Of a stretch of DNA of 64,000 nucleotides, positions 36,069 through 43,610 are shown piece after piece. Within the stretch, counting starts at the first letter, position 1; each line of letters opens with the position of its first letter. Source of the DNA: Mayfieldus profundus (GTDB taxonomy: Bacteria; Actinomycetota; Thermoleophilia; Solirubrobacterales; 70-9); NCBI GenBank assembly GCA_038040325.1, contig JBBPIM010000003.1, positions 1 to 64,000 of the forward strand. Direction: 5' to 3'. Made by a program: the position numbers and the translations under genes. Below the pieces are notes generated by a model. It made no database searches. It saw nothing but the letters and a program-made list of their open reading frames with translations, and had not been told where the DNA came from.

Positions 36069-36887
36069 ATGCTCCGAAAATTCCTGATAGGCCTCGGCTT
36101 GATCTTCGCCTCCGCGATCGGGGTCGTGGTGGTCGCCGTGGCCCTCTTCGGGGCCGGAAAGGGCGGCGACACGACGGCCGCCGGCAACCAGCCGGGCCGG
36201 CCTGTGGAGGTGGGAGTGACTGAGGGGGAGGCGGAGGACCAGCCCCCAGCCGAGCCGGTCCCCTCTCTGATGGACAAGCCGCGCAAGGGGCCCTTCTTCC
36301 CGATCGTGCGCCTCTATCCCGGCGCCCGGGTGCCGATGCGCGCCGCTCCCGGAGGAGAGCTGATCGACATCCTGGGCTCGCAGTCGGAGTTCGGCTCGCC
36401 GACGGTGCTCGGGGTTGCCGAGCAGCGCGGGCCGTGGTTGGGGGCGACCACGCCGCTTCGTCCCAACAACACGCCGGGCTGGATCCGCCTCGACCGCGAA
36501 GACCTCGACCTGTACTGGACCCGCTACTCGCTCACCGTCCGGCTGCCCGAGCGGACCCTGGAGCTGCGCTACGGCCGGCGGCTGCTGAACACTTATCCGG
36601 TTACGGTCGGAGCGTCAGGCAGCACCACGCCGATCGGCCGCTTCTCGATCACCGACGCGCTGGAGTTCGATGCCAGTCCGTACTACGGCTGCTGCGCGCT
36701 GGCGCTCTCCGGGCGCCAGGAGAGCCTGCCGCCCGGCTGGCTCGGGGGCGATCGCATCGCCATCCACGGCACCCTCGGCCCGGTCGGCGACGCGGCATCG
36801 CAGGGCTGCATCCGCGCCACTGACGCGACGATGCGGACCCTGTTCGCCCGTATCCCGCTGGGCACGCCGGTGTTCGTCAGCGGCTAG
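36069..36887 (+). CDS. L,D-transpeptidase (YkuD), membrane-anchored
   Basis: The protein has 272 residues. One N-terminal membrane helix (residues about 5-28, an uncleaved anchor or signal) is followed by a low-complexity linker, an SH3-like segment (PMRAAPGGELIDILG) and the YkuD domain. The catalytic signature is HGTLGPVGDAASQGCIR, with His233 and the nucleophile Cys247. It would make 3-3 crosslinks in peptidoglycan outside the membrane. It starts 17 bp after tRNA-Ser(GCT) and is convergent with the WS/DGAT gene. Confidence 0.9.
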   Translation: MLRKFLIGLGLIFASAIGVVVVAVALFGAGKGGDTTAAGNQPGRPVEVGVTEGEAEDQPPAEPVPSLMDKPRKGPFFPIVRLYPGARVPMRAAPGGELIDILGSQSEFGSPTVLGVAEQRGPWLGATTPLRPNNTPGWIRLDREDLDLYWTRYSLTVRLPERTLELRYGRRLLNTYPVTVGASGSTTPIGRFSITDALEFDASPYYGCCALALSGRQESLPPGWLGGDRIAIHGTLGPVGDAASQGCIRATDATMRTLFARIPLGTPVFVSG

Positions 36888-36890
36888 CGG

Positions 36891-38264
36891 TCAGGCCGCT
36901 GATGTCTGCTCGGCCAACACGGCGTCGAAGGCCGCGGCGAGGTCGTCGATGTCGCTGACCGCGTCGCGGTCGCCGGCCAGCCCGAAGAAGACGCCGCCGT
37001 CGTAGCTCAGCACCCCGATCGAGAGCGCGTGGTTCTGCGGCGAGAGCGGCACGAACGGATAGACCTCGAGCAGGCGGCGCCCCAGCAGGTAGAAGGGCAT
37101 CTGCGGGCCGGGGACGTTGGAGATCACCAGGTTCCAGGTCAGGGGACGGGCCATCACGTCGGCCAGCACGCGGTTGATTGTCGGGGGCGCGAAGCCGGTG
37201 GCCTGGATGATCAGCGAGGCGGCGCGCGCCTGCTCCGACTCCTTCAGCCGCGCGGTCTCCTCACGGATCAGCTCGAGGCGCCGGGCGGGATCTTCCTCGG
37301 CCAGCGGCAGCCGCGCGAGGATCGTGCTGATGCGGTTGCCCAGCTCCAGCTCCTCGTCCGGGCGGCGGATCGAGACCGGCACCAGGGCGACCAGATGGGG
37401 CGGGATGTCGTCGCCGCGCCCGGCCAGGAAACGGCGCAGGGCCCCGGCGCTGACCGCGAGGATCACGTCGTTGACGGTGGCGCCGGCGTCGCCGCGCGCA
37501 TCCTTGATCGCCTGCAGCTCGGCGGGGACGTAGGCGACGCGGCGGTCACGGCCGATCGCCACGTTGAGCGGGCCCGAGGAGACGCGCGGCCCCCCGGCGG
37601 CGAGGCCGGCGAAGCCCTCGGCGGTGCGCATCACCTGCGACGCGGTCTCGCGCGGCATCGTGATCGCCCCCGTCGCCGCCTTGCGCGCGGCGCGCAGCGG
37701 CGAGCGGATGCGGTTGGTGGCGGCGCGCACGAACAGCATCTCGGGGCTGGGCTCATCCGCCTCCCAGGGATCCTCGAGAATCTCCATCTCGGTGCCCTCA
37801 GGGTTGGGGTCGAGCAGGATCGTGCCGATGTCGACCGCCGAGACCCCGTCGACCAGCGCGTGGTGGGTCTTGGAGAGGACGGCGTGGCGATTTTCCTCCA
37901 GGCCCTCGATCAGGTAGATCTGCCAGAGCGGCCGGGTGAAGTCGAGCGGCTCGGACATGATCTGGCCGATCAGCTCGCGCAGCTGGGCGAGGTCGCCCGG
38001 GGAAGGAAGCGCGACGCGGCGCACGTGCCATCGCAGGTCGAAGCGGGGGTCGTCCTGCCAGCTGGGGTTGCTGAACTTCAGCGGCGTCTCGCTCACCCGC
38101 TGGCGGAAGCGCGGCACCAGGTTGAGCCGGGCATCGACGTGCTCGATCAGCTCCTCGAAGGCGGGTGGCTCGCCCTCGACGACCAGGGTGCCTCCGACGT
38201 GGACGTGGATGGGCCCACGCTCTGCGAGCAGCGAGGAAACGTCGGACGCGGAGAGGCGCTCCAC
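36891..38264 (-). CDS. wax ester synthase / acyl-CoA:diacylglycerol acyltransferase
   Basis: The protein has 457 residues, full length for WS/DGAT. The active site HHALVDG (134-140) fits HHxxxDG, the N-terminal LVPRFRQRV and PLWQIYLIEGL and the C-terminal SNVPGPQMPFYLLG are family signatures. It esterifies acyl-CoA with long alcohols or diacylglycerol to make storage lipid, typical of actinobacteria. It lies between the L,D-transpeptidase gene and tRNA-Arg, just outside the cassette array. Confidence 0.93.
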   Translation of the reverse strand: MERLSASDVSSLLAERGPIHVHVGGTLVVEGEPPAFEELIEHVDARLNLVPRFRQRVSETPLKFSNPSWQDDPRFDLRWHVRRVALPSPGDLAQLRELIGQIMSEPLDFTRPLWQIYLIEGLEENRHAVLSKTHHALVDGVSAVDIGTILLDPNPEGTEMEILEDPWEADEPSPEMLFVRAATNRIRSPLRAARKAATGAITMPRETASQVMRTAEGFAGLAAGGPRVSSGPLNVAIGRDRRVAYVPAELQAIKDARGDAGATVNDVILAVSAGALRRFLAGRGDDIPPHLVALVPVSIRRPDEELELGNRISTILARLPLAEEDPARRLELIREETARLKESEQARAASLIIQATGFAPPTINRVLADVMARPLTWNLVISNVPGPQMPFYLLGRRLLEVYPFVPLSPQNHALSIGVLSYDGGVFFGLAGDRDAVSDIDDLAAAFDAVLAEQTSAA

Positions 38265-38339
38265 CGCCGCAAGCCTCTCACAGCGACGGCGGAGAACGCC
38301 TTAGAATCGGTGCCTGCGGAGCCCCCGGCTCCGCTTTCC

Positions 38340-38413
38340 GCGCCCGTAGCTCAGTTGGATAGAGCGTCGGTCTACGAAACCGAAGGTCACAGGTTCGAAT
38401 CCTGTCGGGCGCG
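38340..38413 (+). tRNA. tRNA-Arg (ACG), intact founder of the 3'-half repeat array
   Basis: Acceptor GCGCCCG pairs with CGGGCGC, D-arm GCTCAGTTGGATAGAGC, anticodon stem TCGGT/ACCGA with loop CTACGAA (anticodon ACG), T-arm ACAGGTTCGAATCCTGT, discriminator G. It is the only complete copy. Its 3' part from the anticodon loop onward recurs at seven places up to 51715, as expected when integrating elements use a tRNA 3' end as attB and restore the gene at one boundary. Confidence 0.97.
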
Positions 38414-38447
38414 CTGATTCAGAAGCCCAATCTGACGTGAGCGGTGG

Positions 38448-40127
38448 TCAGCAGCTCTTCGTGACGTCCTTGCCCGCGCCGCCGACGCAGGTGTCGTTGC
38501 CGCCCTTGCCCAGCAGCTTGTCACCTCCGCCGCCGCCGACCAGCTTGTCGTTGCCGCCGCCGCCGACCAGCTTGTCCGCGCCGCCCTGACCGTAGAGCTT
38601 GTCCTTGCCCCCGCCGCCCTTGACCGTGTCCTTGCCGCCCTTGGCGCAGACGGTGTCGTTGCCGCCCTTGGCATTGATCGTGTCCTTGGCATTGGTGCCG
38701 ACGATCACGTCCTTCTTGTTGGTGCCGTTGAAGGTGCGAGCCAGGCCCGGCCGCGCGAAGATCGTCGCGGTCTTGCCCTTGCACTTGGGTGCGACAACTG
38801 CCGCGCCGCCGGCACCGGCACCGGCACCGGCACCGCCGCCGCTGGCCGGAATGTCGGAGGGCTGGAGCTCGAACGCGCCGATGTCCGCTCCGTCGGCTCC
38901 CGCAGCCGAGCTGTTGGCAATGCTCGAGAAGTCGAACGGCCGCGGTTCGAGGCGCTGGTCCCACGAGATGGAACCTGAGCTGTTTCCTTGATCTACCGCC
39001 GGGCTGGTCGGCGCTGGCGCCTGCGTCTGGACGTCGTAGGCGCTGGTGTGGTCCGCCAGCGGGCCAAGCTGCGGGTCGACACCGGTGATGTTGGAGTTCG
39101 GGACCGTCTCGGTGATTGCGGTCGAGCCGTCCTCCACCAGACTGAAGTCGGCGTTGAGATCGCCTGAAGAGTCTGGATTGATGCCGGACGGCCCCAGCAG
39201 GCCGTCGGCGACGATCGTGTTGCGGAGGGTGGGCGCGTCGCCTCCCCCGTCCATGTAGAGGTTCCCGCCGTCGGTGTAGGCGAAATTGCGATCGAACGTG
39301 ACGTAGTCGAAATAGGCGCCATCGGAGAGGTTGTCGTTGTAGGCGAAGACACCCCCGCCGGCGTCCGCATCGTTGTCGTAGATGGTCGAGTTGTAAGTGT
39401 CGAAGTCCGAGTAAAAGACATACATGCCGCCGCCGCTCGACTCGGCGTGGTTGCCGCTGATCGTTGAGCCGGACATGTACCCGTCGAAGACGGTCATTCC
39501 GCCCCCGAAGTCGGCGGAATTGTCGTAGATGGTCGAGTAATAGACGCCCAACCTGGAGCCGTCCGGGCTGAAGATCCCCCCGCCGGTCGGGGCGCTGTTG
39601 CCGGTGATCGTCGACTCTATGACGAGCACGTCGCCGCTCAGGACTCGGATGCCCCCTCCACCGGTGACGCCGACGCCACCCCCTCCGGTGATTGTCAGTC
39701 GAGTGAATCTGGTCTGGTAGCTGGCATCGGTATCGACCACGAAGACGCTGGCATTGCCGGGGCCGTCCACGGTGATCGCTCCGGGTTGGGCGGAGATGAA
39801 GGCCCCCTCATCGGCGATCGTCGGTAGAGGGGAGTTCAGGCTGACGGTGCCCGACAGACTCGAGTCGAAGACGACGTTGTCGAGCTCACCCAGGTTGGCA
39901 TTGGCCCCCGCGATCCCTTCGCGCAGGGTGCATTCCGCGGGAATGCAGTTGCCGTCGCCCGGGTCAGCGAGGCTCGTGACCGTGAAAGTGCCCGCCTGAG
40001 CGGTGCTGCCTGCGACGAGCGTCGCGCCGACCGTGAGGGTCGCACCCGTAGCAATCCTCCGGCGGCTCGGGCGAAAGGTGCCGTGCCGTCGCTGCTTTTC
40101 TTGCCGTTTGCGCTGCCGCTTGCTCAC
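38448..40127 (-). CDS. exported beta-helix protein with RTX-like C-terminal repeats
   Basis: The protein has 559 residues with a basic, TAT- or Sec-like signal (RRRIATGATLTVGATLVAGSTAQA). CTLREGIAGANAN resembles the CSLREA-type motif found near the N-terminus of surface repeat proteins. A right-handed beta-helix-like region (STITGNSAPTGGG, STIYDNSADFGGG repeats) runs to about residue 330. The last 110 residues are GGxGNDxL calcium-binding repeats ending in Cys. It is probably surface-bound. The gene starts 34 bp from the tRNA-Arg 3' end. The final 52 codons are duplicated at 42757-42912 beside a decayed tRNA fragment. Confidence 0.82.
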   Translation of the reverse strand: MSKRQRKRQEKQRRHGTFRPSRRRIATGATLTVGATLVAGSTAQAGTFTVTSLADPGDGNCIPAECTLREGIAGANANLGELDNVVFDSSLSGTVSLNSPLPTIADEGAFISAQPGAITVDGPGNASVFVVDTDASYQTRFTRLTITGGGGVGVTGGGGIRVLSGDVLVIESTITGNSAPTGGGIFSPDGSRLGVYYSTIYDNSADFGGGMTVFDGYMSGSTISGNHAESSGGGMYVFYSDFDTYNSTIYDNDADAGGGVFAYNDNLSDGAYFDYVTFDRNFAYTDGGNLYMDGGGDAPTLRNTIVADGLLGPSGINPDSSGDLNADFSLVEDGSTAITETVPNSNITGVDPQLGPLADHTSAYDVQTQAPAPTSPAVDQGNSSGSISWDQRLEPRPFDFSSIANSSAAGADGADIGAFELQPSDIPASGGGAGAGAGAGGAAVVAPKCKGKTATIFARPGLARTFNGTNKKDVIVGTNAKDTINAKGGNDTVCAKGGKDTVKGGGGKDKLYGQGGADKLVGGGGNDKLVGGGGGDKLLGKGGNDTCVGGAGKDVTKSC

Positions 40128-40378
40128 GAGTCCCTCCTCCGTCGATCCACTAGCGGCAACCCTATGGACCTCGGGTTGGGAGAGTCAACCCCATTTTTCG
40201 ATGTTCGGCAACCGCTTCGAGCGGCAGCGCAAGGTGGCAACGAGGTGGCAACTGAAGCCACAGGACTCCATAGGACTCCAGTGGGATCGGCCTAGCCGGG
40301 ATCTGCACAAATAGCGGGGAGAAGTCCGACGCAACCGGACGGCGTAACCTCCGATCGAACCTGCAACAAGGAGGAGCA
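40128..40378. other. non-coding stretch with one 80-bp dispersed repeat copy
   Basis: This 251-bp space separates the divergent RTX-like and methyltransferase genes and should hold both promoters. It includes repeat copy A (40233-40312). AAGGAGGAG just before 40379 is the methyltransferase ribosome site. Confidence 0.6.
40233..40312 (+). repeat. 80-bp dispersed repeat, copy A
   Basis: It begins with a tandem GGTGGCAAC unit (GGTGGCAAC-GA-GGTGGCAAC), continues through GAAGCCACAGGACTCCA and a second GGACTCCA, and ends in CACAAAT. By eye about 66 of 80 bases match copy B at 49736-49815, with equal length and no gap. It lies between the divergent RTX-like and methyltransferase genes in the first segment of the array. 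Confidence 0.8.
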
Positions 40379-41152
40379 ATGGAGACCACCGTCGATACGC
40401 AGGAACTCGAGACGAAGGTCAGGGACATGTACTGCCACGTGGCCCGCCACCCGCACGGGGAATACCACTTCGAGATCGGACGTCCCCTAGCCGAGCGGTT
40501 GGGTTACCCCGCCGATCTGCTGGACCGTATTCCGGAGGAGGCGATCGAGTCGTTCGCCGGGGTGGGCTACTTCTTCGACCTCGCCAGCCTTAAAGAGGGC
40601 GAGAGCGTCCTCGACCTTGGTAGCGGCTCAGGCATGGACGTGTTCTCAGCTGCGGTGCAGGTTGGAGAGGAGGGCCGCGTCGTCGGAATAGACATGACTT
40701 CCGAGCAGATCGAGAAATCCGGCCGGCTTCGCGAGGAGGCCGGCTTTGGCCAGGTCGAATTCATCGAGTCGCGCATCGAGGGGCTTCCGCTCGAGGATGC
40801 GAGCTTCGATGCGGTCATTTCCAACGGCGTGATCAACCTGTGTCCCGAGAAGGAGAGGGTCTTCGCCGAGGCGGCGCGGGTCCTGCACCCAGGTGGCCGG
40901 CTGGCGATCGCGGACATCGTCAGCGAGCAGCAGCTCAAGGACAGCATCGTGTGTGATGCCGAGCTTTGGGCTGCCTGCATCGGGGGAGCCGCCCAGCAGG
41001 ATGCCTACCGCGAGACGATCGAGGGCGCCGGGCTTCGAATCGAGGAAATCCGTGAGAACGCTTACAGGTTCATCTCCGAGAGAGCGCGCGACGCCAGTGC
41101 AAAGTACGGCGTCAAGAGTGTGTCGCTCTTGGCGGTCAAGGGTGCAAGCTAA
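40379..41152 (+). CDS. SAM methyltransferase, ArsM-like
   Basis: The protein has 257 residues with a strong AAGGAGG ribosome site. GEYHFEIGRPLAERLGYP, FAGVGYFFDLA, VLDLGSGSGMDVF (SAM motif I), GIDMTSEQI, ISNGVINLCPEK and ELWAACIGGA reproduce the pattern of arsenite S-adenosylmethyltransferases and their close relatives. Cysteines lie at MYCHVA, NLCPEK and IVCDAELWAAC, but the exact As(III)-binding triad cannot be confirmed by eye, so the substrate may be something else. It is the last gene before tRNA-Arg fragment 1, and its arsenic link to the chromosomal arsC is only suggestive. Confidence 0.72.
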   Translation: METTVDTQELETKVRDMYCHVARHPHGEYHFEIGRPLAERLGYPADLLDRIPEEAIESFAGVGYFFDLASLKEGESVLDLGSGSGMDVFSAAVQVGEEGRVVGIDMTSEQIEKSGRLREEAGFGQVEFIESRIEGLPLEDASFDAVISNGVINLCPEKERVFAEAARVLHPGGRLAIADIVSEQQLKDSIVCDAELWAACIGGAAQQDAYRETIEGAGLRIEEIRENAYRFISERARDASAKYGVKSVSLLAVKGAS

Positions 41153-41584
41153 CTGGATCCCTGTTCAACGCATCGTCTCTGCCGTAGGCCCTCGATTCGA
41201 GCGCGCGACCATCACGCTGGCTCAGCCGGACAAACAGTCGGTCTACGAAACCGAAGGTCACAGGTTCGAATCCTGTCGGGCGCGTCTCGATTGATCGTCG
41301 CAAACGGCTTCAGACTGGAAGCATGGAAGGAGCCGCGGTCGGCGGAATTTACGTCGAGAGGTTGATTTCGAGCCCGTGCGTGACAGGACTATCGCGCGAC
41401 TATCGCGCAGGGCCGATTCGAGCGGCTTCCAGAATTCGACCTTTCGCGCGAAAGAGCCCGACGCTGTTTGGCCGCCGCGAGGCCGGGTACTCCGCCGCAA
41501 CGCCTAGTCGAGCAAGAGCTTGCTCCTGCTGATCCTCTACCGCGTGTTCACGGGCCGCCGAATGAGCGGCCGAGAAGTGCGCTA
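41153..41584. other. non-coding stretch holding tRNA fragment 1 and an 11-bp tandem repeat
   Basis: The 432 bp between the methyltransferase and the next gene contain no convincing gene. They hold tRNA-Arg fragment 1 (41237-41284) and, 102 bp beyond it, the perfect 11-bp tandem repeat GACTATCGCGC twice (41387-41408). Confidence 0.6.
41237..41284 (+). repeat. tRNA-Arg(ACG) 3'-half fragment 1 (att-like)
   Basis: It is 48 bp identical to tRNA-Arg positions 38366-38413, from the anticodon stem to the discriminator base. The D-arm and 5' acceptor strand are absent, so it cannot make a tRNA. Same orientation as the tRNA. Confidence 0.95.
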
Positions 41585-42562
41585 TTGACTAAACGGCCAC
41601 TGGTCCTACTCAGCCGAGAACGTGAGGTCGCACGGGGCCGACGACGTCGGCGCCGCCTCCTATTCGTGCTCAGCGTCGGTGCAGCGCTTTCCTTCATGGT
41701 CGGCCTCCTCGCCGGCGCGGGTTCGCCGCCGAACGGAGCGGGGGGCGACCCCGAGGCGGGGGGACCCCCTGCCGAGCTGCCAACGGGAGGCCGGGTCATC
41801 TTTCCCCGCCACCTCGTCGTTGCCCTCTATGGGGCTCCCCAAGCCGAGGAGCTCGGGGCCTTGGGAATCGGCAGCCCCGACAAGGCCGGAGCTCGGCTCG
41901 TTCGGCAGGCTCGGGCGTACCGAAGAAAGGGACGCCCGGTCATGCCCGCTTTCGAGTTGATTACCGCTGTTGCCGCGGCCGACGCCGGCCCCGACGGTAA
42001 GTACAGGTTCCAGCAGCCGCATAGCGTCATCAAGCAATATCTCGAGGCGGCGCGGCGCAGGCGGGCGCTGCTGATCCTCGACATCCAGCCAGGACGCGCG
42101 GAGTTCATGGACGAGGTGCGGCGGCTGTCGCGGTACCTCTCGGAGCCCGACGTCGGTCTTGCCCTGGACCCCGAATGGCACGTCGACGAGGGAGAGATCC
42201 CCGGCCAAGTGATCGGTTCCGTCGACGCCCAGACCGTGAACGAGGTCTCCGCCTACCTTGCGAAAATCGCTCGGGGCCACGACCTTCCCCAGAAGCTCCT
42301 GGTTGTACACCAGTTCACCGAGGACATGATTGAGGATCGCGAGATGCTGCAGACCCGGAGCCGGGTGGCGCTCACGCTCAACGCCGACGGCTTTGGGGAC
42401 CCGGCGAACAAGAAGTCGAAGTACGCGGCCCTGCGGCCGCCGCCGCGGCCGCGGCCGCTCTACTCAGGGTTCAAGCTCTTCTACCGCGAGGACACCGACC
42501 TGATGGCCCCGCGGGAGGTGGCGGCACTGCTGCCGTCGCCCGACTTCGTCGTCTACGAGTGA
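41585..42562 (+). CDS. membrane-anchored protein of unknown function
   Basis: About 325 residues follow from a TTG at 41585; the frame opens further upstream without a better start. An arginine-rich N-terminus (RGRRRRRR) precedes one membrane helix (LLFVLSVGAALSFMVGLLAG), so the bulk lies outside. The external part has alternating strands and helices (HLVVALYGAP, RRALLILDIQPGRAEFMDEV, VGLALDPEWHVDEGEIPGQVIG, KLLVVHQFTEDMI), suggesting a TIM-barrel-like fold. No catalytic pair can be named with confidence. It is the only gene in the segment between tRNA fragments 1 and 2. Confidence 0.65.
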   Translation: MTKRPLVLLSREREVARGRRRRRRLLFVLSVGAALSFMVGLLAGAGSPPNGAGGDPEAGGPPAELPTGGRVIFPRHLVVALYGAPQAEELGALGIGSPDKAGARLVRQARAYRRKGRPVMPAFELITAVAAADAGPDGKYRFQQPHSVIKQYLEAARRRRALLILDIQPGRAEFMDEVRRLSRYLSEPDVGLALDPEWHVDEGEIPGQVIGSVDAQTVNEVSAYLAKIARGHDLPQKLLVVHQFTEDMIEDREMLQTRSRVALTLNADGFGDPANKKSKYAALRPPPRPRPLYSGFKLFYREDTDLMAPREVAALLPSPDFVVYE

Positions 42563-42687
42563 GCTAACGCCATCCGACCGCGCGCCGGCCTCGAGCGCGA
42601 ACGGAAAGCATTGGTGCTCCAGTAGGCCAATTGAGTGACGAGAGGCGCCCGGGTCCGGCCCGACCCGGTTCTAGGATTGTCCCTTGC

Positions 42688-42730
42688 CTATGCGAAGCCG
42701 AAGGTCACAGCTTCGAATCCTCGGGCGTGC
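42688..42730 (+). repeat. tRNA-Arg 3'-half fragment 2, decayed
   Basis: The sequence follows the tRNA from the anticodon loop (CTATGCGAAGCCGAAGGTC for CTACGAAACCGAAGGTC) to the 3' end but has several substitutions and a 2-base deletion (TCCTCGGGCGTGC). It is the oldest-looking copy. The hairpin CGGCTCC-GAA-GGAGCCG follows at 42739-42755. Confidence 0.8.
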
Positions 42731-42756
42731 TCTTGGAACGGCTCCGAAGGAGCCGC

Positions 42757-42912
42757 CTAGCAGCTCTTCTCGGTGTCCTTGCCGGGGCCGCCGACGCAGG
42801 TGTCGCCGCCGCCCTTGCCCAGCAGCTTGTCAGCTCCGCCGCCGCCGACCAGCTTGTCGTTGCCGCGGCCGCCCACCAGCTTGTCCGCGCCGCCCTGACC
42901 GTAGAGCTTGTC
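42757..42912 (-). pseudogene. duplicated 3' end of an RTX-like gene
   Basis: On the minus strand this reads as 51 codons plus TAG of GGxGxD repeats, starting DKLYGQGGADKLVGG and ending GKDTEKSC. It matches the last 52 codons of the gene at 38448 with a few changes. Homology begins abruptly at 42912 and the upstream part is missing, so it is a truncated copy. It sits 26 bp from tRNA fragment 2, just as the intact gene ends 34 bp from the tRNA. Confidence 0.85.
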
Positions 42913-43143
42913 TCCCGCGACATCGCCCGCGCAGTATCTCGCTCTGTGCCCACCGCTGCTCTGGGCGACCCCTGACCAGTTCGGCGCTGGACGCCCTTAT
43001 CTCGCCCTTGGCATAAGGGCGCGCCAAGGGTTGTCTGGGGTTCTCGTGGGCCGCTACGGCTGACGTCGCACGTCCGTCAATAGCGGGCCAAAGTTGGCTG
43101 ACATCCAGCCCTAGCAGGGACTTCCAACAAGGATCCGTTTCGT

Positions 43144-43189
43144 TCTACGAAACCGAAGGTCACAGGTTCGAATCCTGTCGGGCGCGCTG
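43144..43189 (+). repeat. tRNA-Arg 3'-half fragment 3
   Basis: It is identical to the tRNA from TCTACGAAAC through GGGCGCGCTG, 46 bp, and so extends three bases beyond the tRNA end. A strong hairpin (43196-43234; GAGGC, one-base bulge, GACATTCCGC pairing with GCGGAATGTC and GCCTC) follows. The same flank, inverted, follows fragment 5. Confidence 0.95.
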
Positions 43190-43610
43190 GGATTTGAGGC
43201 CGACATTCCGCATGGCCAAGCGGAATGTCGCCTCTTGGCTTGAGTCGCCTGTTTCTGCTCGGGCTCGCTTTCGCCACGCCTGTCGCCTATCGCGACCATC
43301 GCAAAAACCATCGCGCGCATTTCTGATCGCAGAGCCATCTTGGCGGCCCTGGCCTGCCGCGACCTTCGCAAAGGCGGGGTTATCGCGTGCCGGGCTATCG
43401 GGCTGCGCGCTACCGCTTGTCGTCCGATGCAGCAGCGAGCTGGGCCTCGACTATGCGGCCCCAGACTTCTGCATTCTCAGCTATGCGGAAGCGCCAATGG
43501 CGCAATCTGGCCCTTCAGAACCGGGAGCCTGAGCTGACAACTTTGGAGGGGTCCAGGCCACCTGGTGACCTAGTAGTCCAAGGCCAAGCGAGCTGTGTCA
43601 GCGACCTTGG

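Larger units (their letters stand above)
42563..43610. other. 1-kb non-coding stretch with two tRNA fragments and an RTX gene tail
   Basis: No intact gene is visible. In order it holds the decayed tRNA fragment 2 (42688-42730), a hairpin (42739-42755), the RTX gene tail (42757-42912), tRNA fragment 3 (43144-43189), a second strong hairpin (43196-43234) and the CYATCGC motifs at 43287-43316. Open frames here mostly translate tRNA sequence and are not genes. Confidence 0.6.
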
